DNA of 64,000 bases from Nocardia cyriacigeorgica (GTDB lineage Bacteria; Actinomycetota; Actinomycetes; Mycobacteriales; Mycobacteriaceae). Where the stretch lies: NCBI RefSeq assembly GCF_010868145.1, contig NZ_JAAGUY010000002.1, positions 35,005 to 99,004 on the forward strand, given 5' to 3'. Of the stretch, positions 20,657-30,411 are shown in pieces. Position 1 is the stretch's first letter; every line of letters begins with the position of its first letter. The position numbers and the translations under genes were made by a program. The notes under the pieces are model-generated. The model was not told the DNA's origin. It did no database searches and saw nothing but the letters and a program-made list of their open reading frames with translations.

Positions 20657-22327
20657 ATGAGGATCCGATCCATGGGCACCCGCCTAGTGATCCCGATCGC
20701 CGCGATCGGGTTGATCATGACCGGATGCAGTGCCGACAATGCCAATGTCGAAGGTGGTGACGTCGCCATCGGCACCAGCAACGACATCAACGCGCGCGAT
20801 CGAAGCGAATTGCGCGACGGCGGCAATCTGCGCCTGTCGATCTCGTCTCTGCCTGCGACGTTCAATATCTGGCATGTGGACAGCGACGCGGATGCCTCCG
20901 AGGTTGTCGCGTGGACGATGCCGTCGGCCTTCCAGTCCGATGCCGCTGGCAAACTGACAGTCGACCACGATTACTTCACCAGTATCGAGCTGACGAATAC
21001 CAATCCGCAGCAGATCACCTACACGATCAACCCGAAAGCGGTCTGGTCCGACGGCAGTCCGATCACCTGGGAAGACATGGCAGCCCAGGGCCATGCGCTG
21101 AGCGGGAAAGACCCTAACTTCCAGGTCTCCGCGAACATGGGATTCGACCGGGTCGAAAAGATCGAGCGTGGCGTCGATGATCGCCAGACAATCGTCACCT
21201 TCAACAACCATTACGCCGAATGGCAGGGGCAGTACGGGACCCTGCTTCCGAAGCAGGCCACTGCCACTCCCGAAGCATTCAACGATTTCTATCGCAATGG
21301 CATGCCGCTCAGCTCGGGCCCGTTCATGATCACCGCGATCGACCGCGGCCAGAACCGGATCACCTTGGGCCGTAACCCGACGTGGTGGGGCGATACCCCG
21401 AAACTGGATTCGGTGACCTACAGTGCGCTCGACATTCCGGCGCGAATCGCCGCGGTGCAAAACAATGAGGTCGACTCGGTGGATATCTCGGGTATCGAGG
21501 AAGTCACCACCGCCCGCAACACACCCGGTGTCCAGGTACTTCGGACCCCGCTCCCGCGTTTCTCGCATTTCACCTTCAACGGCGCACCGGGCTCCATCCT
21601 GGAAGACCCCGCACTTCGACGAGCCATCGCCAAGGGCATCAACCGGCAGGCCATTGCTTCGTCCACCCTGCTCGGTGTGGTGGATGACCCGAAACCGCTC
21701 AACAACCACATTTACATGCTCGGTCAGCAGGGCTACCAGGACAATGCGGGCGTGGTCGCCTACAACCCCGAGCAGGCGGCGAGGGAACTCGACGAACTCG
21801 GCTGGAAGCTCAATGGTGACGTCCGGGAGAAGGACGGGCGTCAGCTCGTGATCCGCGATGTCATGTACCAGCAGGACCTCTGGGTGCAGATCGCGCAGAT
21901 CGCGCAGCAGAACCTGGCCGATATCGGCGTCAAGCTGGTCATCGAGACCTACCCCGGTCAGGGCCTGTTCACCGACATCATCGACCCGGGCAACTTCGAT
22001 ATCGCCCAGTTCACCTGGGTCGGTAGCGTTCTCCCGCTGGGTGCGTTGCCGCAGATCTACGCTTACGATCCCGCCCAGTCCCTGTCCAACAAGGGACGTA
22101 TCGGCTCACCGGAATTGAACGACCTCATCGAGCGGACGATTTCCGAACTCGACCCGGCGAAGGCCATCGAACTGGCGAACGAGGCCGACACAATGATCTT
22201 CGAGGAGGTTCATTCGCTGCCGATCACTCAGTCGCCCGGCACCGTGGCTCAGCGCGTGGAGGTCGCGAACTGGGGCGCGTTCGGGCTCGCGTCGCCGGAC
22301 TACACGAAAGTCGGCTTCCTGAAGTGA
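20657..22327 (+). CDS. Lipoprotein substrate-binding protein, peptide ABC transporter (copy 2)
   Basis: Paralogue of the preceding gene, 556 residues, collinear along its whole length (SNDINARDRSELRDGGNLRL here, SNDINPRDVSELRDGGNLRL there). Signal peptide and lipobox MTGC (Cys near residue 23) are intact. ATG at 20657 follows AGGAAGGAC. Divergence is spread over the chain and strongest around the middle (residues 180-210), which may alter ligand choice. Tandem duplication gives two receptors for one transporter. The stop overlaps the next gene (GTGA). Confidence 0.88.
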   Translation: MRIRSMGTRLVIPIAAIGLIMTGCSADNANVEGGDVAIGTSNDINARDRSELRDGGNLRLSISSLPATFNIWHVDSDADASEVVAWTMPSAFQSDAAGKLTVDHDYFTSIELTNTNPQQITYTINPKAVWSDGSPITWEDMAAQGHALSGKDPNFQVSANMGFDRVEKIERGVDDRQTIVTFNNHYAEWQGQYGTLLPKQATATPEAFNDFYRNGMPLSSGPFMITAIDRGQNRITLGRNPTWWGDTPKLDSVTYSALDIPARIAAVQNNEVDSVDISGIEEVTTARNTPGVQVLRTPLPRFSHFTFNGAPGSILEDPALRRAIAKGINRQAIASSTLLGVVDDPKPLNNHIYMLGQQGYQDNAGVVAYNPEQAARELDELGWKLNGDVREKDGRQLVIRDVMYQQDLWVQIAQIAQQNLADIGVKLVIETYPGQGLFTDIIDPGNFDIAQFTWVGSVLPLGALPQIYAYDPAQSLSNKGRIGSPELNDLIERTISELDPAKAIELANEADTMIFEEVHSLPITQSPGTVAQRVEVANWGAFGLASPDYTKVGFLK

Positions 22328-22992
22328 TTCGCGGATCGGGCCGGAACGAACACCCACTGGCCTATCCGCTCACCGTCACCTTCGGCGCCCTCGCGGTCAT
22401 TACCGCGTGGGCGCCGTTCGCCGATGTGGACCAGCTCAGTGCGCTCGCCGCGGTCGCGGCGGGGATCGTCGGGTATTCCGGGGTTCGCATCGCGCGGGCG
22501 GTCGGGTGGCTCGGTAGTGGGGTTGGTGTTCAGGAGCGGTTGGCGGTGAAGCGGGTGCGGCAGCAGCATCGGCTGGTCAGTCGGTCGTGGTTGGAGTTCA
22601 CGCAGGGGCGCACGACTCGTTGGCTGCCGGTGTATTTCGATCCAGCGCTGATCACCTTGACCGAGGTGACGGCGGAAATCGATGAGCGGGCCGTCATTGT
22701 GGATGGGATTCGGCTCTACCCGTCGGGGCAGGCGCGCGATGCCGAACCGCCGGGTCGCTTGATCGATAATCCGTCCCGTCCCGATCCCAACGGCGCGGCC
22801 CAGGCTCGCGCGGCCGCTTCCCCACTTCGGCGGCTGCTGCTCGACGCGCAATCCGTCGTTGCGGCGCCGTTCGCCGGACTGTTCTGGATCTATATCGGCG
22901 GTGGGGGTATTTCCGCGTTCGCCGGCGCCACCTGCGTCGCCGCCGTCACCGCTATATGGCTCTCGGCCATTCGCGGCTCCGACCCGAGCTGA
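22324..22992 (+). CDS. Membrane protein of unknown function coupled to peptide transporter operon
   Basis: 222 residues, unrecognised. Two hydrophobic helices near the N-terminus (YPLTVTFGALAVITAW and LSALAAVAAGIVGYSG) and two near the C-terminus (VVAAPFAGLFWIYIGGG and ISAFAGATCVAAVTAIW) flank a polar central domain of ~110 residues (QQHRLVSRSWLEFTQGRTTRWLPVY to about 160). GTG at 22324 overlaps the TGA of binding protein 2, implying coupled translation with the operon. It is not a standard transporter subunit; a role in the same process is only inferred from position. Confidence 0.7.
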   Translation: MIRGSGRNEHPLAYPLTVTFGALAVITAWAPFADVDQLSALAAVAAGIVGYSGVRIARAVGWLGSGVGVQERLAVKRVRQQHRLVSRSWLEFTQGRTTRWLPVYFDPALITLTEVTAEIDERAVIVDGIRLYPSGQARDAEPPGRLIDNPSRPDPNGAAQARAAASPLRRLLLDAQSVVAAPFAGLFWIYIGGGGISAFAGATCVAAVTAIWLSAIRGSDPS

Positions 22993-23054
22993 GCCGGCTC
23001 GGATCTGGACGCGTTCGCCCGGCTCCGCGCCACCAAGCCCGGGTTCGGGCAAAT

Positions 23055-23065
23055 TGGTCTGACCA
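23055..23065. promoter_or_regulatory. FadR-subfamily GntR operator
   Basis: TGGTCTGACCA is a palindrome matching the FadR-subfamily consensus TNGTNNNACNA at every fixed position. It lies 36 bases upstream of the GntR gene and just before a TTGACC element (23067-23072), so autoregulation is likely. Confidence 0.6.
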
Positions 23066-23101
23066 CTTGACCTCCTGACCTATTGGGCGCACAGTGGACG
23101 C

Positions 23102-23953
23102 ATGGCATTGCAACCTGTGGTGAAGCGGTCGGTGTCGGCGGATGTGTTCGAGCAGATCGCCGATGATGTGCTGAGCGGGGAACTTGCGCCCGGGACCGCA
23201 TTACCGAGTGAGCGGCAGCTGGCGGAGGCGCTTGGTGTGTCGCGGCCTGCGGTGCGAGAGGCCTTGCAGCGGTTGTCGGCGGCCGGGCTGGTGGCGGTCC
23301 GGCAGGGAGATGCGACCACCGTGCTCGACTATCGACGCGGAGCGGGACTCGAGGTGTTGCCGCGGCTGCTGATTCGAGCGGGCACGCTTGACCCGGCCGT
23401 AGCGCGCAGCATTCTGGAAGCGCGGTTGCACAACGGGCCGAAGGTCGCAGAACTCGCCGCTACCCGAGTCGCGCGCGGTTCGGGTGCTCCGGCCGCGTCG
23501 GCCGCCGCCGACACTAGTGGAGCATCCGGCCGCCCGGACGTGGCCTGGCCGGTAGGGGCCACGAAGCTGTCCGATCCGACGCTCGGTGGCGGGCAGCCCG
23601 CCGGGGACGTCGGGGCGCTGGAAAGCACGTTGGTCGAACTGGTCGATTCGATTGCCGCCGCCGAATCCGATCCGATCGCACAGCAGCGGATCGCATTGGA
23701 ATTCTGGGATCACATTGTCGACGCGGCCGATTCGATCGTGTTCCGGCTGATGAACAACATGCTGCGAGCGGCCTATGAGCCCGCACTCGCGGCATTGGCT
23801 CCGATCATGTCCGCCGAGGTGGGCAATGTGGCGGGCTACCGCGAACTGGCCGACGCCATCGTCGGGGGTCGCCCATCCGAGGCCGCCGATCGGGCGCGAG
23901 CACTGCTCGAGCCGGCGACCACCGCCCTGATCAGGGTCCTCGACGGGCACTGA
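23102..23953 (+). CDS. GntR-family transcriptional regulator, FadR type
   Basis: 283 residues. The N-terminal winged helix (about 8-75) shows [18 protein letters not shown] and [20 protein letters not shown], the GntR hallmark. The C-terminal all-helical FCD ligand-binding domain starts around residue 85. It is interrupted at about 128-175 by an Ala/Gly/Pro-rich segment ([14 protein letters not shown] onward) that looks like a disordered insertion in the middle of the domain. ATG at 23102. A FadR-type palindrome sits just upstream. It precedes a fatty-acid-hydroxylase-like gene by 20 bases, a plausible target; the effector (acyl-CoA or another carboxylate) is not readable. Confidence 0.85.
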   Translation: MALQPVVKRSVSADVFEQIADDVLSGELAPGTALPSERQLAEALGVSRPAVREALQRLSAAGLVAVRQGDATTVLDYRRGAGLEVLPRLLIRAGTLDPAVARSILEARLHNGPKVAELAATRVARGSGAPAASAAADTSGASGRPDVAWPVGATKLSDPTLGGGQPAGDVGALESTLVELVDSIAAAESDPIAQQRIALEFWDHIVDAADSIVFRLMNNMLRAAYEPALAALAPIMSAEVGNVAGYRELADAIVGGRPSEAADRARALLEPATTALIRVLDGH

Positions 23954-23973
23954 GTACTACTTCGGGAAGCATC

Positions 23974-24690
23974 ATGACCACAGCTCAACCCTCCGAATCC
24001 GGCTCGATCGACGCCACCGCGCGCGCCCGGGTACGCCGCGACGAACGCGCCCTGCGTCGCGGTCTCACCCTCGGCGCGGCGGCGCGCGAATTCATCCGGC
24101 ACCCCTCGCCCTGGCTCATCGGCATCACGCTGGTCGCGGCGGTGACCGGCCGGTTCGTCGTCGGCGACTGGCAGCCGACCGACGCGCTGGTACCCGTGGT
24201 GATGCTCGCGGTCTTCCCGATTTTCGAATGGGTCGTGCATGTGACCGTATTGCATTGGCGCCCACGCAGGGTCGGCCCGATCGCGATCGATAGTGAACTG
24301 GCCCGTAAACATCGTGAACATCATGTGGACCCGCGGGATATCCCGCTGATCTTCATCCCGTCGAAAACACTTGCCGTGCTCGTCGTCGTCTTGGTCGCGC
24401 TCGCCCTGCTGGCCTTCCCTCGCATCGGCCTCGGGCTGACCTTCCTGCTCACCATCACCGCGCTCGGTCTCGGCTACGAGTGGACGCACTACCTCATCCA
24501 CACCGACTACAAGCCGAAACACTCGCTCTACCGGTCGATCTGGCGCAATCACCGCCACCACCACTACAAGAACGAGCATTACTGGTTCACGGTCACCACA
24601 TCGGGCACCGCCGACCGCCTGTTCGGTACCGCCCCCGACCCGGCCACAACGCCGACCTCACCCACCGCGCGCCGCCTGCACGCCACCTGA
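23974..24690 (+). CDS. Fatty acid hydroxylase / sterol desaturase superfamily membrane protein
   Basis: 238 residues with about four TM helices and the di-iron histidine clusters of the superfamily: HREHH (near 110-114), HTDYKPKH, and HRHHHYKNEHYW, the last with extra histidines. These enzymes hydroxylate or desaturate lipid chains using O2. The substrate here is unknown; a fatty acyl chain or membrane lipid fits a mycolic-acid organism. ATG at 23974 follows the GntR stop by 20 bases, so the pair is probably an operon. A strong terminator follows at 24931. Confidence 0.82.
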   Translation: MTTAQPSESGSIDATARARVRRDERALRRGLTLGAAAREFIRHPSPWLIGITLVAAVTGRFVVGDWQPTDALVPVVMLAVFPIFEWVVHVTVLHWRPRRVGPIAIDSELARKHREHHVDPRDIPLIFIPSKTLAVLVVVLVALALLAFPRIGLGLTFLLTITALGLGYEWTHYLIHTDYKPKHSLYRSIWRNHRHHHYKNEHYWFTVTTSGTADRLFGTAPDPATTPTSPTARRLHAT

Positions 24691-24930
24691 ACCACCGCGG
24701 GTAGCGCTCGCGGCCCGACCGACGCACCGGCACCCACCCCAGCCGGCCTCTGCGTGGACCTGCCCGCCACCTGCCGCCGGCTCCCCACTCCAGGTCGCCG
24801 CACACAGGGGACACCCCGGCCGCCCCTTCAGCACATACGTCGACCCTCGCCTTCGCGCCGACCTGATCGGGCTCGCCCTCCACACCTGAGCCATCGAGCC
24901 GAACTCCCTGTTTCCCCAGTTCAATCCGAT
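24691..24930. other. Gene-free stretch after the hydroxylase gene
   Basis: Pro/Arg-coding-like GC-rich sequence. The open frames crossing it on both strands are rich in Pro, Arg and Cys and show no RBS or domain. I see no gene, tRNA or repeat here. Confidence 0.55.
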
Positions 24931-24959
24931 TGCGCCGACACCTCTCCGGTGTCGGCGCA
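24931..24959 (+). terminator. Strong hairpin terminator after fatty acid hydroxylase gene
   Basis: TGCGCCGACACC (24931-24942) and GGTGTCGGCGCA (24948-24959) form a perfect 12-bp stem with a five-base loop, followed by a short T-containing tail. It isolates the copper-type promoter at 24979 from upstream transcription. Confidence 0.8.
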
Positions 24960-24978
24960 GTCATTTGCAGCTCGAGCC

Positions 24979-25010
24979 TTGACAATTCAATACCCTAGGG
25001 GGGTATGGTA
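24979..25010 (+). promoter_or_regulatory. Promoter with CsoR-type copper operator (site 1)
   Basis: TTGACA (24979-24984) and TATGGT (25004-25009) are spaced 19 bp. The spacer and -10 contain TACCCTAGGGGGGTATGGTA (24991-25010), very close to CsoR-family boxes such as TACCCTACGGGGTATGG of Bacillus (from memory). CsoR represses until Cu(I) binds. It drives the MFS gene at 25052. No csoR gene is in the window. Confidence 0.72.
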
Positions 25011-25051
25011 CTGCGCAGTTGATACGGCTTCCGGAAGGGAAGGGACTTCTG

Positions 25052-26470
25052 ATGACTACGCAGACCAGATCCACCACGAAAAAGTGGTGGGCGCTCGCGG
25101 TGATCGCCGCGGCGCAATTCATGGTCATCATGGACACCTCGATCATCGGGATCGCGCTGCCCAAGATGCAGGCCGAACTCGGGTTCTCCCAGGAGAATCT
25201 GACCTGGGTCTTCAATGCCTACGTGATCGCACTCGGCGGTCTGCTGCTGCTCGGCGGCAGGCTCTCGGACCTGCTCGGCGCGCGCCGGGTCTTCGCCGCG
25301 GGCTGGGTCGTGCTGCTCACTGGTTCGGTGATCGCCGGCGCCGCAGGCAATGTCGCGACCGAACTGGCCGGACGCGCGATCCAGGGCGGCGGCGCCGCGC
25401 TCATCGCACCGTCGGCGCTGACCCTGCTCATGATGCTGTTCGGTTCTTCTCCACAGGAGCTGACCAAGGCGCTGGCGGTCTACGGAGCCGCGGCCCCCGC
25501 TGGCGGTACAGCCGGGGTGTTCCTCGGTGGCGTGATCACCGAATACATCAGCTGGCCTTGGGTTTTCTACATCAATATCCCGATCGCGATCCTCGCGCTG
25601 ATCGCCGTACCGCTGCTGATGCCCGCGGCGCCCGCGCGGTCGGGTTCGGTGGACATCCTGGGTTCGGTCACCGTCACCGCAGGCTTGGCCGCGGCGGTCT
25701 ACGCGATCGTGCAGGCGCCGGAGGTCGGCTGGGCCTCGGGTCAGACCTTGGGCGTGCTCGCGCTGTCGGCCGCGCTACTGGCCGGATTCGTCTACATCCA
25801 GTCGCGCAGCAATGAGCCGCTGATGCGCCTCGGCATCTTCCGCGCGCCGAACCTGGCCGCCGCCAATATCGCGCAGTTGCTGCTGGGTGCGGCCTGGGTG
25901 CCGATGTGGTTCTTCCTGAACCTCTACCTGCAGCAGGTGCTCGGTTACAGCGCGTTCCCGTCGGGCGCTGCGCTGCTGCCGATGACGACGCTGATCATGC
26001 TCGGAATGGTTGTGCTCGCCCCGCGGGCGATGCAGCGCTTCGGTGCCAAGCCGATGATCGTGACCGGTCTGCTCGTCCTCGGCGTGGGCCTGGCGATCAT
26101 GTCGCTTGTGCGTCCGACCGGCAATTTCTGGGTCGACGTCCTGCCGGCGTCGCTGGTCGCGGCGGGTGGCATGTCGCTGGCATTCATACCCTCGTTGGGT
26201 ACCGCGATCTCGGCGGCTCGCCCCGAGGAGGGTGGCCTGGCCTCCGGCATCGTCAACGTCAGCTACCAGGTGGGTTCGGCCATCGGCCTGGCCGCCATGA
26301 CCGCGGTCGCCGCCGCATTCGGCGCCGATCAGACCGGTGACCTGCCGGAACTGACGAACGGATTCTCCGCGGCCTTCCTCGGCGCCGCCGTCATCGCCCT
26401 CGCGGGCGCCGGTATCACCGCCGTCACCATGCGTTCGCCCGCACAGGAAGGAGTCGCCGCCAAGGTTTGA
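25052..26470 (+). CDS. DHA2-family MFS transporter (14 TM, EmrB/QacA type)
   Basis: 472 residues, with the 14 hydrophobic segments of DHA2 drug:H+ antiporters. The TM1 motif VIMDTSIIGIALPKMQ matches the family motif D1, and GGRLSDLLGARR is motif A. Pro/Gly-rich motif C (GAAAPAGGTAGVFLGG) is in TM5. ATG at 25052 has AAGGGA a few bases upstream; a longer start at 25019 would overlap the promoter. It is preceded by a CsoR-type box and followed by another, placing a generic exporter inside a copper regulon. Substrate unknown; drugs, metal chelators or a copper complex are possible. Confidence 0.86.
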   Translation: MTTQTRSTTKKWWALAVIAAAQFMVIMDTSIIGIALPKMQAELGFSQENLTWVFNAYVIALGGLLLLGGRLSDLLGARRVFAAGWVVLLTGSVIAGAAGNVATELAGRAIQGGGAALIAPSALTLLMMLFGSSPQELTKALAVYGAAAPAGGTAGVFLGGVITEYISWPWVFYINIPIAILALIAVPLLMPAAPARSGSVDILGSVTVTAGLAAAVYAIVQAPEVGWASGQTLGVLALSAALLAGFVYIQSRSNEPLMRLGIFRAPNLAAANIAQLLLGAAWVPMWFFLNLYLQQVLGYSAFPSGAALLPMTTLIMLGMVVLAPRAMQRFGAKPMIVTGLLVLGVGLAIMSLVRPTGNFWVDVLPASLVAAGGMSLAFIPSLGTAISAARPEEGGLASGIVNVSYQVGSAIGLAAMTAVAAAFGADQTGDLPELTNGFSAAFLGAAVIALAGAGITAVTMRSPAQEGVAAKV

Positions 26471-26495
26471 CAAGTTACCCTAGGGGGGTATGGTA
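26467..26495 (+). promoter_or_regulatory. Promoter with CsoR-type copper operator (site 2)
   Basis: TTGACA (26467-26472) overlaps the stop codon of the MFS gene. TATGGT (26489-26494) follows after a 16-bp spacer. TACCCTAGGGGGGTATGGTA (26476-26495) is identical over 20 bases to site 1. It precedes the His-rich protein and the copA genes. Confidence 0.75.
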
Positions 26496-26599
26496 ATAAT
26501 CAAGTCAGTCGACAGTCCGGCGGCCGGCCTCCAGCCGGCCTGCCGACCGAATCCATCCACAGAAATCCACAACCACTACCCGGAAAACGGAGCCTCCCG

Positions 26600-27538
26600 A
26601 TGAACACAACCACCAAGTTCGCCGGATTCGCCCTCGGCCTCGCGGCGGTCTTCGGGATCGCTCTCGGCGTCGGCGCCGCGGTCGGTCCGGAACCCTCCAA
26701 ACCGGCCGGGCACGACACCCACGCGGCCGGATCCGCCACCACCGGTGGATCCGGCTCGGTGGAACTGCCCGGCGGGCTGCTCGCGAGCGAAGCCGGCTAC
26801 ACGCTGGCCCTGGACAACGCGACGACCACCACCACCGCCGACGCCCAGCTGCGGTTCCGCATCCTCGATGACAAGGGCGCCCCCGTCACCCGGTATGTGC
26901 GGTCCCACGACAAAGACCTCCACCTGATCGTGGTCCGCCGGGATATGGCCGCCTTCCAGCATGTACACCCGGTGCTGGACGCATCGGGCACCTGGAGCGT
27001 CCCGCTGAACCTGTCCCGCGCCGGTGACTACCGCGTCTATGCCGACTTCACCCCCGACGGCGGCGAGGCGCTGACCCTCGGTGCCGATCTTCGAGTCGCG
27101 GGCCAGTACGACGTCCAGCCGCTGCCCGCCCCGGCGACCACCGCCACTGTCGGCGATTACACCGTGACGCTGGACGGAGCGATCACCCCGGGTCAGTCCT
27201 CGAAGCTCACCCTGTCGGTCAGCCGAAACGGACAGCCCGTCACCGACCTGCAGCCCTACCTCGGCGCATACGGGCACCTGGTTGCTCTGCGCGCCTCGGA
27301 TCTGGCCTACCTGCACGTCCACCCCGAAGGTGAGCCCGGCGACGGTGTCACCGCTGCGGGCCCCGGCATCACCTTCTACGCGACGGCACCGACGACCGGC
27401 GACTACCGGCTGTTCCTCGATTTCCAGCACGAGGGCGTCGTCCGGACCGCTGAGTTCACCGCGACCGCCGGGCCCGCCTCGACCGCACCGGCACCCGACG
27501 CGGGCAACGGCGCCGAACAGCCCGGCCACGGACACTGA
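26600..27538 (+). CDS. Exported His-rich protein with duplicated HVHP domain, copper operon
   Basis: 312 residues. An N-terminal hydrophobic segment (FAGFALGLAAVFGIALGVGAA) is a signal or anchor; no lipobox is seen. His-containing linkers (GHDTHAA near 38-45, GHGH at the C-terminus) flank two homologous beta-rich domains. Each domain holds an HVHP motif (QHVHPVLD and LHVHPEGE), preceded by DLHLIVVRRD or GHLVALRASD and followed by a GDYR segment. The paired histidines suggest extracytoplasmic copper binding. Similar proteins accompany copA in actinomycetes, as far as I recall, but I know no experimentally defined function. ATG at 26600 lies 105 bases after a CsoR-type box. Confidence 0.78.
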   Translation: MNTTTKFAGFALGLAAVFGIALGVGAAVGPEPSKPAGHDTHAAGSATTGGSGSVELPGGLLASEAGYTLALDNATTTTTADAQLRFRILDDKGAPVTRYVRSHDKDLHLIVVRRDMAAFQHVHPVLDASGTWSVPLNLSRAGDYRVYADFTPDGGEALTLGADLRVAGQYDVQPLPAPATTATVGDYTVTLDGAITPGQSSKLTLSVSRNGQPVTDLQPYLGAYGHLVALRASDLAYLHVHPEGEPGDGVTAAGPGITFYATAPTTGDYRLFLDFQHEGVVRTAEFTATAGPASTAPAPDAGNGAEQPGHGH

Positions 27539-27565
27539 CCGGCTCGAACAGACAAGGAGCTGACC

Positions 27566-27697
27566 ATGAGCACCACCCGCCCCAACCGACCCGCCGATCC
27601 GGCGCACACGCTGCGGCAGGCGCGACAGCAACCACCTGCCTCGACGGCGCCGGTCCGCCCGCTGCCGGTATCCGAGCCGGTCCGCCGCTGTCACTGA
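27566..27697 (+). CDS. Small 43-residue ORF in copper operon
   Basis: ATG at 27566 follows a strong RBS (AAGGAG, six bases away). The product is Pro/Arg-rich ([20 protein letters not shown]) and ends in RRCH, with its only Cys at the penultimate position. It lies 27 bases after the His-rich protein and 70 before copA, on the same strand. It could be a copper-responsive small protein, a leader controlling copA translation, or chance. No family recognised. Confidence 0.5.
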   Translation: MSTTRPNRPADPAHTLRQARQQPPASTAPVRPLPVSEPVRRCH

Positions 27698-27767
27698 CCC
27701 AGCCCCCATACCCGATCCGATCCCACCGAGCGACAATTTCCACAGCACCACAGAAACGGAGCGCCCC

Positions 27768-30020
<2,253 letters not shown>

Positions 30021-30032
30021 CAGCACAACAGA

Positions 30033-30074
30033 AACGGGCGGGACGGCGATCGGCCGTCCCGCCCGTTCTTCTTT
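30033..30074 (+). terminator. Rho-independent-like terminator after copA
   Basis: A 15-bp perfect stem (30033-30047 with 30053-30067, AACGGGCGGGACGGC) and a five-base loop, followed by CTTCTTT. It starts 12 bases after the copA stop. Confidence 0.85.
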
Positions 30075-30084
30075 GGGAGGCATC

Positions 30085-30231
30085 ATGTCGAATCGTCTGC
30101 TGGTCATCGCCAGGCATCCCGTCACCCGTGCGGTGCTGCACTGCGCCGCCCTGTGCACGGTGCAGGCCATCGGCCGAGGAATGAGAGGAGAAGTGCGGAA
30201 GGAAGTTCCGGAAGAATCAAAGAGCGGATGA
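30085..30231 (+). CDS. Possible 48-residue small protein
   Basis: ATG at 30085 with GGGAGG five bases upstream. The product begins MSNRLLVIARHPVTRA, has two cysteines (LHCAALC) and a charged C-terminus (RKEVPEESKSG). It starts right after the copA terminator and its end overlaps the 3' end of the oppositely oriented tRNA gene by nine bases. Base composition falls to near 55% GC at its 3' end. No family recognised; could be chance. Confidence 0.35.
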   Translation: MSNRLLVIARHPVTRAVLHCAALCTVQAIGRGMRGEVRKEVPEESKSG

Positions 30232-30295
30232 CGGGATTCGAACCCGCGACCCTCACCTTGGCAAGGTGATGCGCTACCAGCTGCGCTACATCCGC
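30223..30295 (-). tRNA. tRNA-Gly (anticodon GCC)
   Basis: On the minus strand the 73-nt sequence folds as a cloverleaf. Acceptor GCGGATG pairs with CATCCGC, and the D arm is GCGCAGCTGGTAGCGC. The anticodon arm TCACC-TTGCCAA-GGTGA has GCC in the loop, and the T arm GCGGG-TTCGAAT-CCCGT carries the invariant TTCGA. The discriminator is T and CCA is not encoded. Confidence 0.96.
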
Positions 30296-30411
30296 ATTCG
30301 CACTGTTCAGCGGGAGGTGCGACCGCTCCGCGTCATCGTGCGACGCCAAACTTTAGCCGGAAGGCCCGTCGGCTACCAAACCGGCTTGTCACCGGGGCTC
30401 TGCTGACCTAC

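Noticed and set aside
24593..24985. 130-codon minus-strand frame with CxxC-like cysteines
   Set aside because: Overlaps the hydroxylase 3' end and the terminator; no RBS; composition Arg/Gly/Trp-rich.
24754..25815. 353-codon frame across the copper promoter
   Set aside because: Overlaps the CsoR-type promoter and runs out of frame through the MFS gene; Arg/His/Gly-rich.
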